Part shown: positions 56,056 through 64,000 of the stretch, piece after piece
How the letters are laid out: every line of letters starts with the position of its first letter
Numbering within the stretch: position 1 is the first letter of the stretch
Assembly (NCBI GenBank): GCA_900291925.1
Contig: UWYS01000002.1
Coordinates: 1,116,001-1,180,000, forward strand
Length of the DNA stretch: 64,000 nucleotides
Origin: Thecaphora thlaspeos
Taxonomy: Eukaryota; Basidiomycota; Ustilaginomycetes; Urocystidales; Glomosporiaceae
Direction: 5' to 3'
Program-made: the position numbers and the translations under genes
The notes under the pieces: generated by a model
Seen by the model: only the letters and a program-made list of their open reading frames with translations
Told to the model about the DNA's origin: nothing
Databases searched by the model: none

Positions 56056-56644
56056 GTCGAGTGCGTTGTGAGTGAGTAGCTTGAGAGGCCGAGTGAGAGT
56101 GCAGTGATGGGAGCTGGTGGCGATGGTCGTGGTCGCGGTTGCGGTCGCGATCGCCGTCCGGTGCTTCGCTGGGATGATGGAGGCAGGACACGTCGAAGGT
56201 GGCAAGAAGCGCACCACCAGCCGACGCCTTCCCCAGCCTTTACACTCTCGCCACAGGTGTCGATGGAATTTCTGACGTCGACCTCGGGACTCGGGCCCCT
56301 ACGCGCCCAACGCTCGCTCCACAAGGCGGACCCTCGCTCGTGGCTCACGCACGACGTCGTGTCTGACGTCTGGCCCCCTCACAGCCTGACCCTCACCCTT
56401 GCCCCTGGCCCTCCCATCGGATCACTTCCGCCTTGCCCCTCGGCCTCCTCCCGTCACCATCCTATCGATACGCCCTTTCTACGACCACCACTCAACCAGC
56501 TCAGCTCATCAAGACGCACGTCGGCTAGATGCTGCCCATCAACGCCACCTCATAGCATCGCCCGAGACCACCGCACCGACCTCTCCACTCTGCCCGTTCG
56601 CTCCACCCTTAGAGTGCAGGCGGCGGAAGAGAGAAGGAGACAAT
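56056..56644. promoter_or_regulatory. Divergent promoter, L10K / Siw14
   Basis: 589 bases; contains short CGATCG/GGTCGC-like tracts near 56120-56160 and a pyrimidine-rich leader before the Siw14 ATG. No gene supported. Confidence 0.45.
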
Positions 56645-58695
<2,051 letters not shown>

Positions 58696-58813
58696 ACTAT
58701 CATCTTTTTTTCCTTTCTTTTTCTTCCCCTATTATTAATTTTTTTTTAATTTAATTTTACTATCAACCACATCCAACGCACCCAATGACACGTTCGATGC
58801 CAAAGCACCATTA
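58696..58813. terminator. AT-rich convergent 3' end region
   Basis: 118 bases between the stop codons of Siw14 and the CCA-adding enzyme. The run at 58733-58761 (TTAATT, poly-T and TTTAATTTAATTTTA) is the most AT-rich stretch noticed in the window. It probably holds the polyadenylation signals of both genes, so their 3' untranslated regions may overlap. Confidence 0.5.
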
Positions 58814-61403
58814 CTACTCGCTCTTCTGTCTCTTCCTCCTCTCATGACCCTCGTCTACCTTCTTCCCCTTTTCCCCCTTTGTCTGTGGAACGGGCTGTGG
58901 TCTTTCTTCCATCGGTACGATCCTACCTTGTTCCCATTCGTTTTTCAACCATTCTTTGCACTTTTCCTCTTCGTCGGATGCGGAAGAGGTGGGGGGGAGG
59001 TGGGTGAGGTGGTGAAATTGGTAGCTTAGCACGGATGTTTGGATGCGTGAGATGAGACGTGGGTGGCAGTGGAGGGTTGAAGTGATTGCGTTGCCCTGTC
59101 GTCCGTCGTTACATCGTCAAGAAAAGAGGGATGGGGCGGAGTGTGAGTATATTGCGGAATGGAGGGTGCGTGCAGGACAAAGAGGGGACTTACGTCCAAT
59201 AATGGTTTCTCCTCCGCTCGATCTTCCAACCTCCATTCTTGAACTTTCGACCAGAAGGCAGCGTAGTTCTGTGCGAGTGCGACGGCGTCGGCCTCGATGG
59301 TGGCAAGGGTGCTCGTGTCCGGATCGAAGGTGTCGTCACCCGTCGAGGCGGACCAGAGCTGGGTGAGTTCGCCGATGAATGAGAAAAGTAGCGCCGGACG
59401 GAGGCGGAGTTGGAGAGTGTGTGTAATGCTGTGGCTGCGCAGGAGGAGACCTGGTGTGTCGACAATCGAGAGAAGACGGCGATAAGGCAAGGCAAGGGTC
59501 GGTCAGTGTCTTTCCTTCTGAATGATGCTTTGGTCTGGGTGCAGCCGCCACCTACCAAGTCGAGCCTTTACGCTGACCCCCTTTGGGACAGCGACATACT
59601 CTCTCGCCGCCTCTTCGCCCTTCTCGCCTTCCTCCAACAACCTTCTCGGCGACCGCAAGATGTACGTCGCCTTGTCGAGATGCGCCACCGGTTCCTTGAG
59701 CGTCTTCGTACCGAGCTTGAGGCCGTTGGCAATCACGCTCTCGCCCGCCCACGCGTACTTGTTCTTTCGCTCTTCGTACTGCAGCCCTCTGAGCGGTAGC
59801 AGGCTGACGGAGATCCAGAGGCGTCGCTTCTCTTCGCTCGCCAGGCCACTCGAAGACCAGCTCTGGAGCAGGTCTGGTGGTAGAGCGTTGAAGACCGACA
59901 TGGGAAAGGGTGAGGTGGGCCGAGCGGAAAAGGCGCGCATGGCCGACTTGGCGCTCTCGGACTCAGTCTGCTGACCTGCCATGTCTTCGTCGCCGGCGGC
60001 CGCGGCCAGAGAGGAGGATGAGAGGCGAAGACCGTCGAAGCTGACTTGCTGTTGCTGCGCTGTGAACTGTTCGAGCGGTTGCTGCTTCAGGATCGCATCG
60101 AGGAGCCTGGCTGCGTTCAGCGCGACCGCGTTGGGCGCCGGTTCGCCCCTTGTCGACTGAGGCCCCGTTGGCATGCCAGAAAAAAGGATCCCGGCCGTCG
60201 GTGGAGGGTGGAAGATGAGCGGAAATAGCTCGAGTCGGTGGATAAGGAAGAGGGCGAGGAGCGGGTTGGGCCCCTTGATCATCTTGTCGACCTCGATGCC
60301 GAAGCGCTCTCGGCTGACTTTGGTCAGCAGCGCGTTGCGGATCTCGTCCCTGCCCGCCCCCAAGCCTTGGCTGCCCGCCGCCACGCGTGGATCGTTGCTA
60401 GCGGCCAGGTCGCTGACGCCTACGTCGTCGACCCCATCTCCCGCTCCTTCGAAGGTGCGCCCTGTCAGGCAACGGACGATGGTCGGGTGGAGCTCATAGG
60501 CGAACCGGCTGGCGAAGCGGACGCAGCGGAGCACGCGCAGTGGATCGTCGAGGAAGGTGGTGAGCGGCGGCAGTGGCGTCCGAATCAGGCCAGCCGCCAG
60601 GTCCTTGAGGCCGAGGCCGGTGTGGTCCTCGAGCGCGCGTGTGTGAACGTTGTAGAGCATCGAGTTGATGGTGATGTCGCGCCGCTCTGCATCCTGTTGC
60701 GGCGTGCCGAACGTCATTGTGGGGATCCTGCTGCCGGGATCGTAGGACTCTTTCCGCAGGTTGACAAAGTCCATGCTTAGGCCGAGCACGTTGGCGGTGG
60801 CCGTCTCGAGGTTCTTGCTCTGCTCTGGATTGGCTTCAATCTTGGCAATCTTTGTGATTTCGGCATTCTGGCTGGAGAAGATGGGCGAGGCGGCGAGCGA
60901 GGATGAGGCAAACTGCGGGGAGGCGAGATAGTGCTGGAGGTAAAGAGCGAATGCGTTGCCGGTGAGAGTCGAGACAGAGATATCGAGGTCGTCCGAGTCC
61001 TTGGAGAGGAGCTGCGGTGTGCGGGGAAAGAAGCAGTGCGTCAGAGGAGGCTTTGCATGCGGGCGGCGTGAGCGCAACTCACCTTGTCCCTGACCCAGCC
61101 TCCGGCTATCCTTGCCTGACACTTTTGCGAGCCGTCTCCGCTCTGCTGTGAAGCATCTACGCCTGGAATGGCGGGCTTGACGTCGTGGATATACTGGCAT
61201 GCCTGGTCGAGGAGCTGGCAGAGGGCATCCTCGTGCTGGGTTAGCTGGATGTGCGCCATGTTGCGAGGCATTTGAAGAGTAGCAGGGGCGAGATTATGGA
61301 AGGTCAAAGGGGAAGAGGCGATTGGAGTGGGGAGGGTGGTGCGGCCTCGGCGAAGGAAGAGAGGGGCGGTGGACCTGCGAGCGAGATGGGGTAGGAAGGA
61401 CAT
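58814..61403 (-). CDS. CCA1: CCA-adding tRNA nucleotidyltransferase
   Basis: Adds CCA to tRNA 3' ends in cytosol, nucleus and mitochondria. Four exons on the minus strand: 61403-61083, 61011-59556, 59450-59194 and 59095-58814, phases 0, 1 and 0, 771 residues. Catalytic features: ARIAGGWVRDKLLSKDSDDL with the Asp115-x-Asp117 pair just after, then a family insert, AERRDITINSM (nucleotide selection), FLDDPLRVLRCVRFASRF (EDxxR-like motif), NPLLALFLIHRLELF and a C-terminal body with LQLRLRPALLFSFIGELTQL and KCKEWLKNEWEQGRI. Residues 1-30 (MSFLPHLARRSTAPLFLRRG) form a likely mitochondrial presequence, with further ATGs at codons 45 (MPRNMAHIQL) and 49. This is the arrangement by which yeast CCA1 supplies several compartments. 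The exon 2 donor (GTAGGT at 59555) is required to reach the downstream frame. Confidence 0.94.
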
Positions 61404-61880
61404 GCGAAGCTAGGGTGGGAGCATGTTTGGCGACGAGATGAAGATGGCCTGTCGGGAAGGTGAGGGCGAGGATGGGAGTGGGTTGATGCTGTAGGGTGAA
61501 GGGAGACGAGGTGGAGGGAGAGGGGAAAGGAGGGAAGAGGGCAAGCAGGGAGAGCCACACTTTATTCGACTCGCCGAACCAAGCCAGGCCAGGCCAGGCC
61601 GACCTTGTTGCCTCCACACATTATTGCCATGCCGCGCGCGCCCACCTTTCTCGTGCGGCTGGACGGGGCACCGCTTCTTAGAATTGGTCGCTTCCCGTGG
61701 CCGCCGCCGCCGCCGCCGCGCAGGTCAGCGTAGGCCAGCGCAGGCCAGCGCAGGCCAGTCCTTACCCCCCCGCGCCATCTCCGACAACCACCACCACCAC
61801 CACCACCACCACCACCACCACCATCACCATCACCAAGCGCCACGCACCATCCTTCCACCCACCACCCTCCTCCCAACAAC
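61404..61880. promoter_or_regulatory. Divergent promoter, CCA1 / SEC65
   Basis: 477 bases. Carries several GGCCAG/AGGCC-type short repeats near 61583-61600 and 61725-61757, and the (CCA)n run listed separately. Confidence 0.5.
61788..61838 (+). repeat. (CCA)n tract in the SEC65 leader
   Basis: About 17 CCA/CAC units with a few CAT variants, ending some 42 bases before the SEC65 ATG, so probably in the 5' untranslated region. Confidence 0.9.
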
Positions 61881-63417
61881 ATGCCGCCCAAAGCAGTCGT
61901 AGAGGACTTTGACGATGACACAGACGTAAGCCTGCGCCCCTCCCCTGCCTGGTCCCCAAGCGCAGTCCCTCTGACATTCTCCCCTCCCCATTCTCTCCTC
62001 CACCTTCCCCGCTACGGCCAACGTCCAGTTCGATCTTCCCACCATCGGCTCCGCCTCTGCCGCAGCCGCATCCTCGCAGCAGCAGCCCCAGGGTCCGCAG
62101 CTTGACCGGATGGCCGCTTTCCAGAAGATGATGGAGCAGATGGGACACGGTGTTGGCGCCGGCGACTTTGGCTCCTCTCGACCTCCCGCCCCCGGTCCCG
62201 CCGCTTTCACGTCTTCCGCAGGCGGCGCTCAGAAGTCCGAGGTCATCGACGAGCACAAGAAGTGGCTCAGCCTCTACCCAATCTACTTTGACGCCAAGCG
62301 CCACTTTGGCAAGGGATGCAGGCGCGTCGCATACGACAAGGCCAGCCCCTTTCCCACCGGTCTCTGGATCGCTAAAGCCGTCTCGAGGCTCAATCTGCTC
62401 TATGTTCAGGAGGTATGTCTCCTCTCGCCACATTTTTCGTGCTCTGTCGACGTTTTCTGGCACGCTGCTGATCCGTGCGCACCTGCCCCTGTCACCCCGT
62501 TGCTCCTCCGTCCTACCTCTCCGCAGCCCTACAAGACCCACCCGCAGGACTGGGAGAACCCGGGACGTGTCAAGGTCAAGCTGTTCGATGACGACGGCAA
62601 GCCTCTGCACGCCAAGTTCAGCAACAGTGAGTAGCCTCACAGGTCATCGTCACCTTTGCGCAGCCGCGAGGGCCGTCCCTCTGCCCTCCCGTTCACGTCT
62701 CCTGACCATACCTGCTCAATTAAACTACCGCCTGCCTCCGCCTCCGCATCGACAGAGAAGCAACTCTTCGACGCCATCGCCGAGACGCTGCAGCCCAACT
62801 GCGGCGGCAAGCCGCCCGCTCTCGAGCCCAGGACGAAGCGCACCAAGCCTGCCGCCGTCAAGGCTGCCGCGCTGGCGGAGAACGCCAAAGCGCGCGCCGA
62901 GGGCCGCACCACTTCGACTTCGACCTCGACCTCGCCCTCGTCTTCCAAAAAGGGCGGCAAGTCTTCGTCCGCCGCCGCCGCGTCGACGTCGACCGCTCGC
63001 GCCAAGCCTACGCTGACGCGCAAACAAAGGCAAGAGATCACCAAGCTGCGTCGCGATCCGAACCCGAACCCCATCCGCCAGCGTCTCGCGTCGATCAAGT
63101 TCCCGCCGCGCCTCGAGGATCGACTGCCGGAGCACTCGCCCGCCCTCGAGAGAGGCGTGCTCAACATGAACCTGGCCGAGGCCATGGGCGGCATGCCGCC
63201 GGGTATCGGCGAAGCGGGCGGGGCGGGTGGAATGATGGACCAACTCGGACCGCTCAGCGGCATGCTTGGCTGTATGGGTCTCGGAGGCGGAGACGACGAC
63301 GACGACGACGAAGATGAGGAGGACGCGAGCGAGGCGGACAAGAAGAAGGCACTCGAGAAGCAGATGTCCAGCCTGAGCAGGCGGCAGAAGAACAAGGTCT
63401 TCATAATCGGCCGTTGA
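61881..63417 (+). CDS. SEC65: Signal recognition particle subunit SRP19/Sec65
   Basis: Binds SRP RNA and helps assemble the particle that targets nascent secretory proteins to the ER. Four exons: 61881-61925, 62029-62412, 62527-62626 and 62756-63417, phases 0, 0 and 1, 396 residues. The SRP19 domain spans about 93-230: KKWLSLYPIYFDAKRHFGKG, CRRVAYDKASPFPTGLWIAK and YVQEPYKTHPQDWENPGRVK with the family's typical HPxDWxNPGRV block. As in yeast Sec65, the protein is much longer than human SRP19 (144 residues): Lys/Ser/Ala-rich linker, a basic patch, a Gly/Met-rich stretch (about 340-365), a DDDDDDEDEED run and a basic end KNKVFIIGR. The start MPPKAVVEDFDDD lies just after the (CCA)n leader tract. 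Confidence 0.92.
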
Positions 63418-64000
63418 GAGAGGGCATGTTAGGAGCGCGCGCGTGCTTCGCGAGAGGCATAGCCGTGCGTGGCGGTATGAAGATTACAAGCTGTGTCGAC
63501 CATCGGACGTTACCGTTTCTCTGGACTGTACATTTTGCTGCAGTCTCCCATCCGTAGCGGAATAAGTCACGACCAAGCAACGAGATGAAGGGTGTACAGC
63601 TGCAACGTCCTCGGGGAGTGACATGGTCCCAACGAGCGATATCGTCATGCTGGACTGTTCAGGACAACCGTCTCATACGGCGTACCGTCTCTCGACCGGT
63701 CTCTTCTCGTTCCGTCCCTGCAACGTTCTTCTTATTCTCTAGTATGCTGGATGAACAAGACGAGCCTCACCTCACCTCGCACCTCGCGACAATTTCAAAC
63801 ATGTATGCGACGCCTTGGTAGAGTGTTGTTCAGATACCACCTCGCCAAACGACAGTACATCCTGGTCTATCACTGTATCGACATACCCACGTCGTATCGA
63901 CCGCGCGGCTCTCCACATCGCCATCTGTGCCGACATCGCCATGTCAACAAAGCATTCGACCGACCAACACCACCTTTCCACTCTATCTTGGCAGTCGCAC
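63418..64000. other. 3' flank of SEC65, right edge
   Basis: 583 bases to the window edge; nothing coding that I can support on either strand. Confidence 0.4.

Noticed and set aside
55773..56079. + strand frames opposite the L10K gene
   Set aside because: The minus strand gives a complete, phase-consistent family member; the + frames have no support.

Overview
The window is nuclear DNA from a filamentous or yeast-like basidiomycete. It is GC-rich, its genes are split by short introns (mostly 75-130 bases, GTRNGY donors and YAG acceptors), and its proteins carry long Ser/Pro/Ala/Gly-rich disordered stretches. Ustilaginomycotina is my best guess at the lineage, but that is inference from style, not from a marker gene. 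There are no bacterial-type operons. Genes lie on both strands, often as divergent pairs with shared 0.5-0.9 kb promoter gaps. I found no rRNA, tRNA, CRISPR array or viral gene.

Layout. 1-691: 5' part of a gene running off the left edge, with a SUMO-interaction-like motif. 1175-2430: decayed MULE-like DNA transposon with inverted termini. 2696-5824: phospholipase D. 5825-9170: long gene-poor stretch with a 10-base minisatellite. 9171-11665: multipass membrane protein of unknown function. 11951-13448: Nit-type amidase, divergent from 13944-18411, a WD-repeat inositol polyphosphate 5-phosphatase. 18522-20446: NUDT19-like Nudix hydrolase, divergent from 20988-23660, an unrecognised seven-exon gene. 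23950-25118: GPI-anchored cell-surface protein. 25119-27834: gene-poor. 27835-29505: PDR16-like Sec14 lipid-transfer protein. 30126-31693: aldo/keto reductase. 32510-34858: BRAP2/ETP1 RING ubiquitin ligase. 35816-38070: SIN component Cdc14. 39098-42949: large unrecognised, probably nuclear protein. 43704-44601: internally deleted pogo-like transposon with TA duplications. 46594-49415: SAGA subunit Spt20, divergent from 50006-50747, a nucleoside diphosphate kinase. 51208-54747: condensin kleisin Brn1/CAP-H. 55523-56055: small L10K/UPF0390 protein. 56645-58695: Siw14-type phosphatase. 58814-61403: CCA-adding tRNA nucleotidyltransferase. 61881-63417: SRP19/Sec65.

Most genes are conserved housekeeping functions: lipid and phosphoinositide metabolism (phospholipase D, 5-phosphatase, PDR16-like protein), inositol-pyrophosphate signalling (Siw14), septation, transcription, chromosome condensation, tRNA maturation and protein targeting. 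They do not form one evident pathway. I did not find a convincing new multi-gene system. The points most worth following up are an in-frame 48-codon extension behind the PDR16-like stop codon, a stop-free 3n intron in the condensin gene, a terminal intron of the Siw14 gene whose retention gives an immediate stop, apparent multiple start sites in the CCA enzyme, a reading-phase conflict in SPT20, and two transposon fossils. Exon coordinates were worked out by eye from splice signals and reading phase and should be treated as models.
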